Shown: positions 41,930 through 52,655, counted from the first letter of the stretch. The stretch is DNA of 64,000 nt from Gari tellinella (GCA_922989275.2 OV277856.1:54507358-54571357), one strand, 5' to 3'. The notes: generated by a model from the letters alone, not told the origin. Numbers and translations: made by a program.

Positions 41930-42302
41930 TGTTTGCTCAACCATACACCCCTAGTGGCCAGTATATGCGTCATTTACCAAAAAGTGTTTTTGTGAATAGC
42001 ATACTTGTCCTATGAAAACAGTCTTGACCCTAACCAGGGGACTTCTATAGGGGCTCGCTGGTCAGGGTCTTGACTTACATTTGCAAACAGTCTGATCTGG
42101 GTTTCAACTGTGTGTCACTCGTCTTTATGTTTCTTCTGTCAAAATGTCCAATATGTAACTATGAGAAACAACAGAAAACGACAATTTTAAGCAGCAGCGA
42201 AAATGTTAGAATAGTTATCGTTTTTGGAGCAACAGCGCAAGCGTTGTTGTAAGAAGGGATCGTTGTTCGGAGGGTCATAGTAGGGAGGGAGTATTGTACA
42301 TG
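41930..42302. mobile_element. PalD piece fused to a PalH right half
   Basis: CCCCTAGTGGCCAGTATATG and a hairpin CTTGACCCTAACCAGG/CTGGTCAGGGTCTTG (42021-42072) are followed by PalH sequence ending GAGGGAGTATTGTA at about 42300. Confidence 0.5.
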
Positions 42303-43015
42303 TATTAAAACAAACGCAGTACTATTCAAAACTGTGCTATAATCAATTGGAAACTGGTGTGGTTTATTTGAAGTTTCAGGGGTGAATGGGGTAGTGCATG
42401 AATGAAGTTTTGATACAGACCAAATACAGCGCAATTCGGTGAAAAGTTTACTCGGCGTCTGGTCAGGATGCACACTATCAATCCATTTGCGCCAAATGGA
42501 TTCTTCCATGTTTATGTATTGGATTAGACCTTTTTATCTAAGAGGTGCCTCGTCGAAATTTTCATATTCGATTTGCATTATATTGAAATTCCTATCAGCA
42601 AAAGGTGTCGACTCTGATCAGACGCCGCATTATGCGGCGTCTGATCAGAGTCTACACGGTTTGCTTATATCCCATATATGGGAATTTTTGCACAAATAGT
42701 CTAAACGTCATGTTTTGCGTATATGATCATCGTCATAACAGACGATACATGTACAGTGTTGATCAGACAACAGTTTTGGAGCAGGTGACAGAACACTAGG
42801 CAATTAAATGTAGCGTAGCATGCATTTAAAATAAGCATGTTTGTGATGATGGAAAATGAATTATTAAGTAAACATTCTGATACTGAACAAAGGCTACCCA
42901 TGGTAAATCGATATTGCAGTTATAGTTGTTAAATTGTATATAGAATCAACTTTTCAAATACACGTGCATGTATATTGTTCATAGGTTATGTACATTGAAA
43001 CCAATGAGTATAACT
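42226..43015 (+). repeat. Segmental duplication, unit 1
   Basis: 42226-42365 and 42795-43015 match 43225-43367 and 43372-43570. The 420 bp between (PalR at about 42485-42700 and flanks) is missing from unit 2. Confidence 0.85.
42485..42700 (+). mobile_element. PalR copy
   Basis: ATCCATTTGCGCCAAATGG start, TTATGTATTGGATTAGACC, perfect hairpin 42605-42663 (GTCGACTCTGATCAGACGCC, apex GCATTATGC). Confidence 0.6.
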
Positions 43016-43224
43016 ATACAGCCCGTTTCACATCAGCCGTACGATTTTTATTTCGTACGATTTCGCAGTTCCAGTAAAAACCGCATGACAAATCGCAGCA
43101 AGTGATTTCAAATTGGTGTCGCCGTAGACCACGCAAGACCGCCACACGAACACCGTACGGATGTCTCACGAGTCGATCGATTTTTAACGAGAATATAGGA
43201 AAAAGGTGGTGCAAAATTCGCACG

Positions 43225-43572
43225 GCAACAGCGCAAGCGTTGTTGTAAGAAGGGATCGTTGTTCGGAGGGTCATAGTAGGGAGGGAGTATTGTACATGTA
43301 TTACACAAACGTATTAATATTCAAAGCTGCGCTATAATTAATTGGAAACTGGTGTGGTTTATAACGCTAGGCCATTAAATGTAGCATGCATTTAAAATAA
43401 GCATGTGTGTGAGGATGGAAAATAAATTATTAAGTAAACATTCTGATACTGAACAAAAGCTTCCCATGATAAATCGATATTGCAGTAATATATGTGCAAT
43501 CAACTTTTCAATACACGTGCATGTATATTGTTCATATGTTATGTACATTGAAGCCAATGAGTATAACTGACA
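43225..43572 (+). repeat. Segmental duplication, unit 2
   Basis: CAACAGCGCAAGCGTTGTTG and GCATGCATTTAAAATAAGCA as in unit 1, roughly 90 percent alike by eye. Confidence 0.85.
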
Positions 43573-43588
43573 AAAAGCTTTGGACCTG

Positions 43589-43825
43589 TTAACCAATTAC
43601 CTCATAAATACGTCTTTTTAAGCCTTTAATATATTCATCCATTAAAGAAAATAGTTTCAATTAATACAGTCATGAATATGCAACATAAGAAATATTTTTT
43701 TTACTCTAGCAGGTTGAAGCTTAAAGCAGGTTGAAAGTAAAGCAGAATGAAGGCGCATTCTGCTTTACTTTCAACCTGCTTTAATTGGTAATCCGTTTTC
43801 AATACTCGAAACAGGCTATATATTC
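43589..43825 (+). mobile_element. PalC copy
   Basis: TTAACCAATTACCTCATAAA start. Hairpin 43733-43785 with a shortened apex (AATGAAGGCGCATT). Right end decays after AACAGGCTATA. Confidence 0.8.
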
Positions 43826-43859
43826 AACCATAGCGACAGCGAAGCTGTACAGAAAACGC

Positions 43860-44100
43860 TTTTCCTATTCAAACAGTATATACTAAGATAAAAGGGCGTC
43901 TCAAGGAGTCCTCTGATCAGGATATTCAGTTTGTCATTTAGCAATACAGTAAACCCTAATATAGGAGTCAATTAAAAAATGATATTATGTCTTGAATAGA
44001 GGTGGTAACTTAATGCAGGACACATATAATGCAGAAAGCTCGTACAGGAACCTACAGGAACTTTCTACATGAATTTTGCCAAGCATTAAGCAGACCCCTG
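43860..44100. mobile_element. PalD and PalF remnants
   Basis: AAGGAGTCCTCTGATCAGGA (PalD arm) then AATGCAGGACACATATAATG with a broken PalF stem (44014-44093). Confidence 0.45.
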
Positions 44101-44252
44101 TTTAAAAACAAATCTATGTGTCTTAATTGGGTGACTAGCTAACTTTTCCCTGTGTATTACAGAAAAGAACCCTACAAATAGTCATAGTTGGACAAGATTT
44201 ACATGTGATTGGAAACTGGAATTGTCGATTTAGATTCTTTTAGGGGTGAATG

Positions 44253-44424
44253 ACTGTACCCTACGGGTTATTCTTGATATCGATTGCAATTTTGCAAACA
44301 ATTTTGATTTAGATTTTACGCCAAGATTCTCCGTTTCCCGAGTAGCCAGACTTTATCTACATTTAATTGCAATGCATTTCATTTGCGTTTGAACTGGAAA
44401 GAATAACGTCTTCTCGATCGTATG
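44253..44424 (+). mobile_element. PalA, highly decayed
   Basis: GTACCCTACGGGTTATTCTT start, no hairpin (CAAACAATTTTGATTTAGAT only), end GAAAGAATAACGTCTTCTCG. Confidence 0.5.
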
Positions 44425-44458
44425 CTCTATGATAGTTGTAGATGATATTGTTCCCAAC

Positions 44459-44680
44459 ATGCAGTAAAACTTCTGTATTACGACCACAAAATTTGTTAAT
44501 TATTGGTATTATCGACAGATAATTGCTTCAATCTATATGTGCGTATATAGAATAAAGAAACTATTTCTTATGATACATATAAATGAGGGTATAAATTGGA
44601 ATTATTGTATTCAGTTGATGAGTAAATTAAATGTGTAATAAATATGTACATGTATCTATGGAGAAACGGATAAACTATGT
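44459..44680. mobile_element. PalB left end joined to PalC right part
   Basis: GCAGTAAAACTTCTGTATTA then TATTTCTTATGATACATATA and GAGAAACGGATAAA. A chimera or nested pair with decayed borders. Confidence 0.4.
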
Positions 44681-45117
44681 ATAATTTACACGTAACATTA
44701 GAATTACAGCAACCACAGATTAACTTCTACGATAATGACTCTTTTAACATCTGCTTAGCAATGTTTGGTTTTTTAATAAACTGTTGTCTGTAAATTTGCT
44801 TTAAATTTTCCAATCAATCCCTTTACTGCTATGAAGTGCAGTCGAATTTTGAGATGAAAGGGTAAATATTAGATAAGGTTTGTCGTACGCAAGAATACAA
44901 AAATAGAAAGTCTTATTTTAGAAACAATTAAGATACGATATCAGCTGTAAATTGTACATCATTATCTTCTCGGTGACAACAATTGACGTATGCTTCAGAA
45001 AAAAACACGAGCCTGGTGAAAAGATGTCGGCTTATAAAAATAAGGTGGCCAAAATTTTTGATCTGGATCTTAGCTGTTTGCGATTATTTTCATAATCCAA
45101 CAATGCATTGTCATTAG
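44681..45117. other. No recognised feature
   Basis: Unassigned. Confidence 0.3.
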
Positions 45118-46066
45118 TTAAGGGTGTATCCATGTCATGAATTTAAGAAATTTTCAAAGTATATGAAAACACTTTATGATGGTTTTGTATTGAAGAGCTA
45201 TTTAAGATGAATGAAAAAATAGAAAAGTGTACATTTTGGTGAACAACAGTTAGCTCCATGGTCATGTAAAATTTACCCCACCCACTTTCTCTTATTTTGT
45301 CCTTTTCAAACAGCCCGCTTCAATAAAATCCATTTTAAATGAAAACAAATATGATAATTTGGTTTTGTGTTATTTATTTCCTAGCTATGGTAGTATTTCT
45401 TCATACAAAAACTAATTTAAGAAAAAACAGGCACTAAATGTGAAATTTATAAAGCTCTAAATATCATCGGAATGGTATTTTTTGAAAAATTTGTTATGGG
45501 GAGATAACTCTTTTTACTTTAATAACTCAAACTTTTCAACACTGACCTTTCAATTTCTTTTCATATTTTGAACTGCCGTAGCATTGGCTTTCATTTGGTA
45601 GAATATAAAAAAAAGTTTTATACTAGAACTATTTCATTTTCAAACTTTTTTTACTTTTTTTCCATAAAATAAAATATCTAATAAAATCATGCCCTATAAA
45701 AAGCATATTTTTGATACTCGAGGATCCATATTGTTCAAACCTAGTGCCTGCTTTGTCTAAATTTGGTTTCTATATGTGAAAATACCACCATAGACATGAA
45801 ATAAATAATGAAAACCCAAATTACCATGTTTGTTTTGTTTTGAAATAGATTTTACTGAAGCTTGTACTCTGAATGGGTAAAATTTGAGAGAAAAAGTCCA
45901 AATTTGACATACCTTTTTCAAATCGCTTTAGATTAAAATAAAAGGACACCACCATATTTTTTTCCCCATTTTTTCATTCATCATAAATAGCTCTTCCAAA
46001 AAAACAATGATAGAAAAAAAGTTTGATACTTTGAAAAAATCGCTTATGGGGTGGATACACCCTTAA
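45118..46066. mobile_element. PalJ: 949-bp foldback with TTAA ends
   Basis: TTAAGGGTGTATCCA to TGGATACACCCTTAA. Arms of more than 400 bp are inverted copies with moderate divergence (GCTATTTAAGATGAATG opposite CATTCATCATAAATAGC; TAGTGCCTGCTTTG opposite CAGGCACTA). No transposase frame. TTAA target suggests piggyBac-type mobilisation. Confidence 0.85.
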
Positions 46067-46280
46067 CCCATTTTATGCGGGATACGCTTAAAAATTAGGT
46101 GTAGATCTACCTCTAGGCAAACAGTTTTCATCCCAGATCAAATCTGTTTGCAGCAAAGTCAATATTCTATCAAAAACTGCTAAAATCTTTTGCAAATATT
46201 TGAGTTAAACCTGCTGCAGACGACATTTTAAAATGGCCCCCAAATATTACCCAGCATGCAATGGGATAAGTCAAAACTGC
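46067..46280. repeat. PalR-like start, half hairpin
   Basis: TTAACCCATTTTATGCGGG at 46063 and GCAAACAGTTTTCATCCCAG..CAAATCTGTTTGC; the rest is unassigned. Confidence 0.4.
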
Positions 46281-46287
46281 GTTGAGC

Positions 46288-46436
46288 AACAGGTACTTGA
46301 CACATACTTTATTATCTATTAAACCCCCCCCCCCCCCTTTAATTTTTTTTTTTTTTTTTACTATACTTCTATTATAGATACCTATAAAGGGGGGGGGGGT
46401 GGTAATAGATAATAAAGTATGTGTCAAGTACCTGTG
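46288..46436. mobile_element. PalI hAT-like element, copy 2
   Basis: ACAGGTACTTGACACATAC to GTATGTGTCAAGTACCTGTG, flanked by 8-bp repeats CGTTGAGC (46280-46287, 46437-46444). Interior differs from copy 1: a C run opposite a G run, then T-rich DNA. Confidence 0.9.
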
Positions 46437-46507
46437 CGTTGAGCGACATCGACTATATTGTAGCAGCGTTAGATGTTCTCTAAGTCACGTGACTGCTAAA
46501 TGTCCGA

Positions 46508-46735
46508 TACTGTGGAGAAGACGTTATTCTCTCACAATAAACGCGTTTACGCTAAAAACCATTACTTCAAAAGCAAACAGTTTGGAGCCAGTTCAGACGC
46601 CGGGTAACCCGGCGTCTGAACAGGCTCTAAACTGTTTGCCGATCAGATTAAAATAAATGGTCAGGATTGTCAATAAGACGATATCTCAACTTTAGAGCAA
46701 GCCATGTGCATTAAAACAGGAAAGCGAAAGCAATT
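46508..46735 (+). mobile_element. PalA with compensated hairpin arms
   Basis: Left arm reads GCCAGTTCAGACG, right arm CGTCTGAACAGGC: both GATC sites changed so that pairing is kept. The right terminus is lost. Confidence 0.85.
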
Positions 46736-47120
46736 CAAAGCAGTCAGCTGTTCAAATACGTTGCTATGTGTTAATAGCATGAACTTTAAACACAACCGCG
46801 GCCTTATTGTTTAAAATATGCTCTGGTGATGGATACTCAGATTGATTGTTTAGCATTCTTAAAGCACAGGGAGAAAAATGTCCGGGTAAAAGCTTGAATT
46901 TGAAAGTAACAAGTACAATAAATGTATTTGGGACTACTTTTTATACCTTATTTGGAGATCGAATGGCTGTTGCATCGGGATTACAACTATCAAATATATT
47001 TGGCCGGTATATTATATATTCATATACATGAAAACAAATCTGGTCAAATACACTATAAATGGACACGGAAAAATATAAATATAAGGAATAAACGAAATCT
47101 TTTTTTCCATATACAAAAGA
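46736..47120. other. No recognised feature
   Basis: Unassigned. Confidence 0.3.
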
Positions 47121-47197
47121 ATGAACCCTTTAGCTTCGCTAGGTAAGTTTATCGTAAACGTTTACGAAACTTACCCCCAGCGTAGTTTAGGGGTTCA
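47121..47197. repeat. Compact 77-bp inverted repeat
   Basis: ATGAACCCTTTAGCTTCGCT and AGCGTAGTTTAGGGGTTCAT, centre CGTAAACGTTTACG. Unlike the other families. Confidence 0.75.
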
Positions 47198-47254
47198 TAC
47201 TTTGGTAAACGGCAAAAGGGTGTTGTTTATTCCTTAAATAAGGAACCAGATTTA

Positions 47255-47560
47255 CATACTCAATAACGCAAATACTCCAGAGATAGGCCTTATTTCTCCA
47301 TTAAATAAAATATTTTCATTTTAAACAGTTATGAATATGTAAGATATATTAGCTGATGGTATCTTAAGGCAGACCAGGGACATTGCATAAAATAAACATG
47401 TTAAGAAATGTCCCTGAGCAGACTGAAAGTATGCAGGGTGCGTCTTAGGCCGCATTCTGCTTTATGTTCAATCTGCTGTCACCTTGCTTTAGACTGTCAC
47501 CTGTCTTACATAATCAATTAGCCTTTGTTTTATTGGTTGTAATACAGAGGCCTTACAACA
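47255..47560. mobile_element. Degraded PalC followed by PalB right half
   Basis: TATTTCTCCATTAAATAAAA, a broken hairpin with AGGCCGCATTCTGCTTTATG, then GCTTTAGACTGTCACCTGTC and GTAATACAGAGGCCTTAC. Confidence 0.5.
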
Positions 47561-47937
47561 TACATGTAAATGAAAAGATCAATCAAGTCGAGATCGAAAA
47601 CTCGTTAAAAAACAATATGTTTAAAGACCCCAAAACAGACAACTCCGACTAAATGGAAATGTCTTCTTACAGACGTTTTCTCCCTTTATATATTTGTTGT
47701 TATTACAAAATGCTGTAATCTTAAATACATGTATTTCATTTTATCTTTATCCCGAGGAACTGTTTAATATTTCTAATACAGCATGTTTCCATCAAGCTGA
47801 ACACGATCATTTATTAGCCGTAAAGTTATCTGTATTTTCATTGCTTGTAATGCATGCCAGATTCCTGGGAAATGCCCGTATTTGTATCAAATTCTTGCCG
47901 ATTCCCAATTGTTCGTAAAATGAACTGCCCAGTCATG
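47561..47937. other. No recognised feature
   Basis: A 74-codon frame at 47694-47918 has no supporting evidence. Confidence 0.3.
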
Positions 47938-48170
47938 TAAAGTGGAGGATACGTTATTCTTTCCCATTTAAACGCAAATCACTAAACGTAGAAAAGTGCA
48001 ACTTTTGGACAATTCTGAAAATTCATTTATATTTTGGTAGCAAACAGTTTGAAGCCTGATCAGACGCCGGGTTACCCGGCGTCTGATCTGGCTCATAACT
48101 GTTTGCAATAGTAATAATAGTTTTAGCGTAAACGAGTTTATTGGGAAAGAATAACAGTTTCTCCACTGTA
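47938..48170 (-). mobile_element. PalA copy
   Basis: Shortened by loss of one ACGCAAACG unit on the left side. Hairpin 48040-48105 has one arm changed (TGGCTCATAACTG). Confidence 0.92.
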
Positions 48171-48263
48171 TTCAACATTATAAAATTGCCATATTCTATT
48201 CTAATGGCTCAACTTCGATCTACGGACTTTTATCAAATACAGGTCAAATTGTGTTACATCTAC

Positions 48264-48312
48264 ACAGTCATAAAATCAAAGAGGATTATCCTCTTTTGAT
48301 TTTATGGCTGTA
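48264..48312. repeat. Short AT-rich hairpin
   Basis: ACAGTCATAAAATCAAAGAG and CTCTTTTGATTTTATGGCTG around GATTATC; ends CAGTCA/TGGCTG. Confidence 0.8.
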
Positions 48313-48433
48313 TACTTGTAACAAAAATGTAAGAATAGAGCAATTTCATAATTTAATACAATTTCAAATCCCTGTTTGGAATGTTGCTATCCTCATTGCA
48401 TCAAGTAATGCAAACTTTCAGAAATATGCTATT

Positions 48434-48660
48434 TACAGTGGAGAAGACGTTATTCTTTCCAGTTAAAACGCAAACGCAGTTGAATAAAATGTAGGAAAGG
48501 ACATTTTTGATTATTCAGTTTAATCTGAGAGACAAACAGTTTGGAGCCTGATCAGATGCCGGGTTACCCGTCGTCTGGTCTGGCTCCAAACTGTTTGCAT
48601 TGGAAAAAAGTTTTAGCATACACGCGTTTATTGGAAAAGAATAACGTCTTCCCCACTGTA
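48434..48660 (-). mobile_element. PalA copy
   Basis: Hairpin arms GATCAGATGCC and CGTCGTCTGGTC have diverged independently, breaking pairing at several positions. Confidence 0.92.
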
Positions 48661-48733
48661 TAAAAGTGAGATCACAAAGAGTCAGGTTAAGCAACAACAA
48701 GCCAGCAATGTTTAGTCATAATATTTATTATAT

Positions 48734-48785
48734 AGAAATCCCAGTCATATATGTCTGGGAGTTTTTCTATAAACCTGACTGGAAT
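48734..48785. repeat. Small imperfect hairpin
   Basis: AATCCCAGTCATATATGTCTGG then AAACCTGACTGG; short stem CCAGTC/GACTGG. Confidence 0.35.
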
Positions 48786-48972
48786 GAATAGTTGTATGGC
48801 AATGATGAATAAGGTATGTTTTCTGTACAACTAAGTACATGTATAAAAAAGTGTAAAATGTGAGTGAAAAATGTTGATTTTGAAACCAAACAGCGATCAC
48901 CTAGCTGACATACGGAATGACTTGTATCTACTTGTAAATCCTAAAAAAAAATATTGGACCTTGCTTTCAAAA

Positions 48973-49245
48973 TACAGTAAAATCTCTCGATAACGACCAC
49001 TATTAAAGATTCAAGATTCAAACATTTTATTAAGTAACGTAAACATTAACATGTTTCTTGTTACATGATACAATGGATTGTTAATATAGTATACATGACA
49101 TAAAGCCAATTCTAATTGGTTGTATATAAGACAAGACAAGTGACAGCTTAAACAAAGGCTTACAGAAGAACAGTAAGCTCAATGAGCTTTGTTTTACTAC
49201 AGGTAAACCTTGCTTTAAGCAGTCATCTGTCTTGAAACACCTAAT
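48973..49245. mobile_element. PalB with unrelated interior
   Basis: TACAGTAAAATCTCTCGATA start. Then about 140 bp of foreign sequence (from ATTCAAGATTCAAACATTTT), and a PalB hairpin 49141-49235. Right terminus missing. Confidence 0.55.
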
Positions 49246-49360
49246 ACTAAACAAAGTTCTGCTCAAAAGTTCTACCTGTCTATAACCTGATCAAATAGTT
49301 ACAAATTGCAGTGCTGTGTAACTGTGCTGCAGTGAAATACCATTGGTCACTGAATCAGGT

Positions 49361-49610
49361 TACTGTGGAGAATCTGTTATTCTTTCCCAATAAACGCGTT
49401 TACGCTAAAACTATTATTTGCTGTGCAAACAGTTTGGAGCCAGATCAGACGCCGGGTAACCCGGCGTCTGATCAGGCTCCAAACTGTTTGCCACCAAGAT
49501 AAACAAGAATTATCAGAATTGTCCAAAAGTTGTTCTTTTCTACGTTTTAGTGCTATGCGTTTGTGTACGTTTGCGTTTAAACGGGAAAGAATAACAGATT
49601 CTCCACTGGA
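49361..49610 (+). mobile_element. PalA copy
   Basis: 250 bp, left end TACTGTGGAGAA and right end TTCTCCACTGGA each with one change. Hairpin consensus. Confidence 0.94.
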
Positions 49611-49975
49611 ATCTTATGACATTATCAAGGATACAGAATCTTGTTTGATTAAGTATTGATGTGTCTTGAAAAAGAAAGATCTGACAATTTTTACTAATTT
49701 CATTAAAAAATTGAATATGACAATTAAAATATTCTATATAGAATACAACATATATGGAATGGGTCGACTGGTATAAAAATAAATCCTATATATAATTGTG
49801 TAACTATATAATGTACACATGATTTGTATAAAATGTAATTATGAGATTATGTACAAGTGAGGATTTTAAAACTTATGTTTGATTTGTCACTAAACATGCT
49901 TAGTGTCCATTTTCTAAGCACTAAAATACCTTGTGATATTCTGCAATATTCAATATACAGCCAAACATGTGTTTA
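49611..49975. other. No recognised feature
   Basis: AT-rich, unassigned. Confidence 0.3.
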
Positions 49976-50095
49976 ACCCATTGAGCTTTAGCAATGAAAA
50001 TGTTCATCCTTTACAAAAATGTACCTGTGAATAGCAAACGTGTCTAATGCAAATAGTGTAAATCCAGATCACAGAGTTCCTAAATGTTTGCATGA
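49976..50095 (+). mobile_element. PalD left half
   Basis: TTAACCCATTGAGCTTTAGC start and AATGTACCTGTGAATAGC; stops at the hairpin (AAATCCAGATCACAGAG). Confidence 0.5.
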
Positions 50096-50137
50096 TATAA
50101 GTTGGCTTCACCGTGACACTTTTGTAAAGGGCAAGGA

Positions 50138-50378
50138 TACAGTGGAGAAGACGCTATTCTTTCATTATAAACATGTTTCGGCTAAAATGTTCATTTCCTG
50201 TTGCAAACAGTTTGGAGCCAGATAAGACGCCAGTTAACCCGGCGTCTGATCAGGCTCCAAACTGTTTGCCACTCAAATTAAAATGAATAGTCAGGACTGT
50301 CAAAAAGTTTTCATTTTTTCCATTTTAGTGCATTGTGTTTGCGTGTAAACGGAAAAGAATTATGTCTTCTCTACTGTC
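50138..50378 (+). mobile_element. PalA copy
   Basis: Body diverged (TTCATTATAAACATG); hairpin left arm GATAAGACGCCAGTT is imperfectly paired. Right end TTCTCTACTGT. Confidence 0.88.
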
Positions 50379-50634
50379 GATGTCCTTGTTGCTAGGGTTG
50401 AGTGGGTTAATCTGGTGTATGTACAAAATGCAAGCATATATCTGGCATGAATATAAAACAGTACAAACATCAAATACTGTCATGTATTGTACACAATGAT
50501 CAGTATACATTTGGCTGTGTTAGGAAGTCTCTATCTCACATGATAATGGTAATCGTATTGAAATAAAGTCCTGTATTTCATGACAAAAGCGAGTGTGTTG
50601 GGTTTATCTTCTCAACAACAATATAGTTCAGTTA

Positions 50635-51030
50635 TACAGGGAAACATCTCTATTATGACCATAAAACCAATAGCTACAGTGGAGAAAACGTTATTCTTTC
50701 CCGTTTAAACGAAACGAAAAGCAAATGCAAAACACTAAAACGTAGAAAAGTGCAACTTTTTGACAATTATGATAATTCATGTTTATTTTGGTGGCAAACA
50801 GTTTGGAGCCTGATCAGACGCCGGGTTACCCGGCGTCTGATCTGGCTCCAAACTGTTTGCACTGCAAATAATAGTTTTAGCGTAAACGCGTTTATTGGGA
50901 AAGAATAACACATTCTCCACTGTAATTGAATGATTGTGTAAAAGACAGGTGACAGCGTAAAGCAGTCATCTGTTGTTAACACCTAATAATTAACACAATT
51001 TTGCGGTCGTAATAGATGTTTACAGTACCT
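50635..51030. mobile_element. PalB split by PalA
   Basis: ACAGGGAAACATCTCTATTA at left, AAAAGACAGGTGACAGCGTA and GTCGTAATAGATGTTTACAG at right; PalB hairpin largely lost. Confidence 0.75.
50675..50924 (-). mobile_element. PalA inserted in PalB
   Basis: TA at both ends, 250 bp, near-perfect hairpin 50794-50860. The reverse nesting order to 35.9 kb. Confidence 0.94.
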
Positions 51031-51162
51031 ATAGATAATTTGCATTTTTTTATGGAGGAAAGAGGCCCTTCATGAACACAGTCATTTTAACACTCATCCT
51101 TAACATGCAACCATTTCAATGTACATTAACCTATTACTTCAAAGATATGCATTTTTACAGCT

Positions 51163-51413
51163 TTAACCGTTTGGACCCCAGTCCCGCATATAGGCGTCCT
51201 TTTCAAACAATGTACATTTGAATAGTACACTTGTCCTATGCAAACAGTGAAGACCCAGATCAGAGGGCTCCAAAAGGAGCCCTCTGATCAGGGTCTTCAC
51301 TGTTTGTCATAATGCCAAATATTGACAAAAACAACCCTTAAAAGTCAGAAATGGACTAGACTAAAATGGAAACTGGAATTGTCCATTTAAAGATTCAGGG
51401 AGGAAAGAATTAA
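51163..51413 (+). mobile_element. PalD inserted in PalC
   Basis: TTAA at 51163-51166 and 51410-51413. Hairpin 51240-51307 (apex CTCCAAAAGGAG). A-A mismatch conserved. Confidence 0.92.
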
Positions 51414-51459
51414 CATATTTCCAATTGATGCAGTCAAGAATATATACATGTGTTATATA

Positions 51460-52022
51460 CACTCAGTGCAATAAGAAACGCACACTTTTCATTACACTAT
51501 TTGTATTTAGAATGAACGTATTTGTGAATTAATCGTTTCATTAAGGTCAATAGTTCTGTCTGGGGGTATCAATGTTGAAAAACACAACCTGCACAAATCG
51601 GTGCGATGTTTAAAACACGCTGTAGTTCTCTTTCGCTGCCAAATTAATCGTGAGATGTTTACCCCATTCACCGTTTCATTGTCGTCTGCTTCAAATTTGT
51701 TGTTTGTAAGATCGTTTCAAAGTAAGATCCAATGTAGTATGAATTAAAACATATCGATACGAGTGTCAAACAGTTTGGATCCTGATCAGACGCCGCGTAA
51801 CGCGGCGTCTGATCAGGATTCAAACTGTTCGCAAATACGCTTTTTGTCGTCATTAAGAGTGAAAGGGTTTAAAAGCAGCACACTGGTTTTGAGTTTTTTG
51901 TTTCTGAACTTGTTACAGAATTAAATCGATCTTGAGATATTGTATTAGTATTCTAATTTTCTTCAAGAAAAAATTCTTAATCTGCGCATGAGCACGATGT
52001 ACGTTTCTTTATGCACTGAGTG
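51460..52022. mobile_element. PalS element, host of a PalE
   Basis: CACTCAGTGCAATAAGAAAC and TTTCTTTATGCACTGAGTG are inverted ends inside a PalC. The interior (ATGAACGTATTTGTGAATTA; AGATATTGTATTAGTATTC) is not similar to other families. Confidence 0.7.
51624..51872 (+). mobile_element. PalE inserted in PalS
   Basis: AGTTCTCTTTCGCTGCC to GTGAAAGGGTTTAAA. Hairpin 51767-51830 almost perfect (apex GCGTAACGC). Confidence 0.85.
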
Positions 52023-52361
52023 CAAGTATTCCTTCTAAATTCTAGCATATGGTAGCTTAAAACAGTTGTGCTGTTTTACTGTCAACCTGCTTTAAGTGTC
52101 CACCTGTCTTTATCAAGATTGTCTTCAAACCTAGAAACCATCTTTGAAGTAATGGGTTAAATATAAAGCAACTGAGTGTTTTCAAGACTGGACCTGTTTC
52201 GTCTCTCTTATCAATACTCATTCATATTGCATAGATGCCATACTTGACAAACTGTGTCGAGAAATATTTTTGAATGCAGATGATTATAGCTGCAAGACAG
52301 AAGTTAACCATTTAGAGTGTAGTCCTAATCTATTCAAAAGAATACTTATAAATGGTTTTGA

Positions 52362-52460
52362 AGACATATGGCAGCTTAAAGCAGGATGAAAGTAAAGCAC
52401 AAAGTTCCTACTGGAGCTTCCTGCTTCAATTTTATCTTGCTTTACATGTATGTCTTAAAC
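52362..52460. repeat. PalF/C-like hairpin
   Basis: GCAGGATGAAAGTAAAGCAC, apex TTCCTACTGGAGC, then AATTTTATCTTGC; stem partly degraded. Confidence 0.55.
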
Positions 52461-52655
52461 AGTAAAACTTCTCTATTACGAACACTTACAGGAAGGCTTA
52501 TTGACTGTATTCAAGACACATGACAGCTTTAGTAGGATGAAAGGAAAACAGAAAACTCCTAAATGAGCTTTTTGTTTTACTGCCACCTTGCTTTAACAGC
52601 CACCTGCCTTAAACACCTAATAATTAACAATTCATATGCGGCAATAGAGGGGATT
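52460..52655. mobile_element. PalB, ends diverged
   Basis: ACAGTAAAACTTCTCTATTA to GGCAATAGAGGGGATTTAC; hairpin 52535-52595 (AACTCCTAAATGAGCTT apex). It lies 150 bp past the terminal exon, possibly in the 3' UTR. Confidence 0.7.

Larger units (their letters stand above)
51126..52160 (+). mobile_element. PalC expanded to 1 kb by three later insertions
   Basis: TTAACCTATTACTTC start, interrupted by PalD at its internal GCTTTAA site, then by PalS within the ATGTATCATAAG region, resuming as ATTCTAGCATATGGTAGC and ending AATGGGTTAA at 52160. Hairpin reduced to a right arm. Confidence 0.82.
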
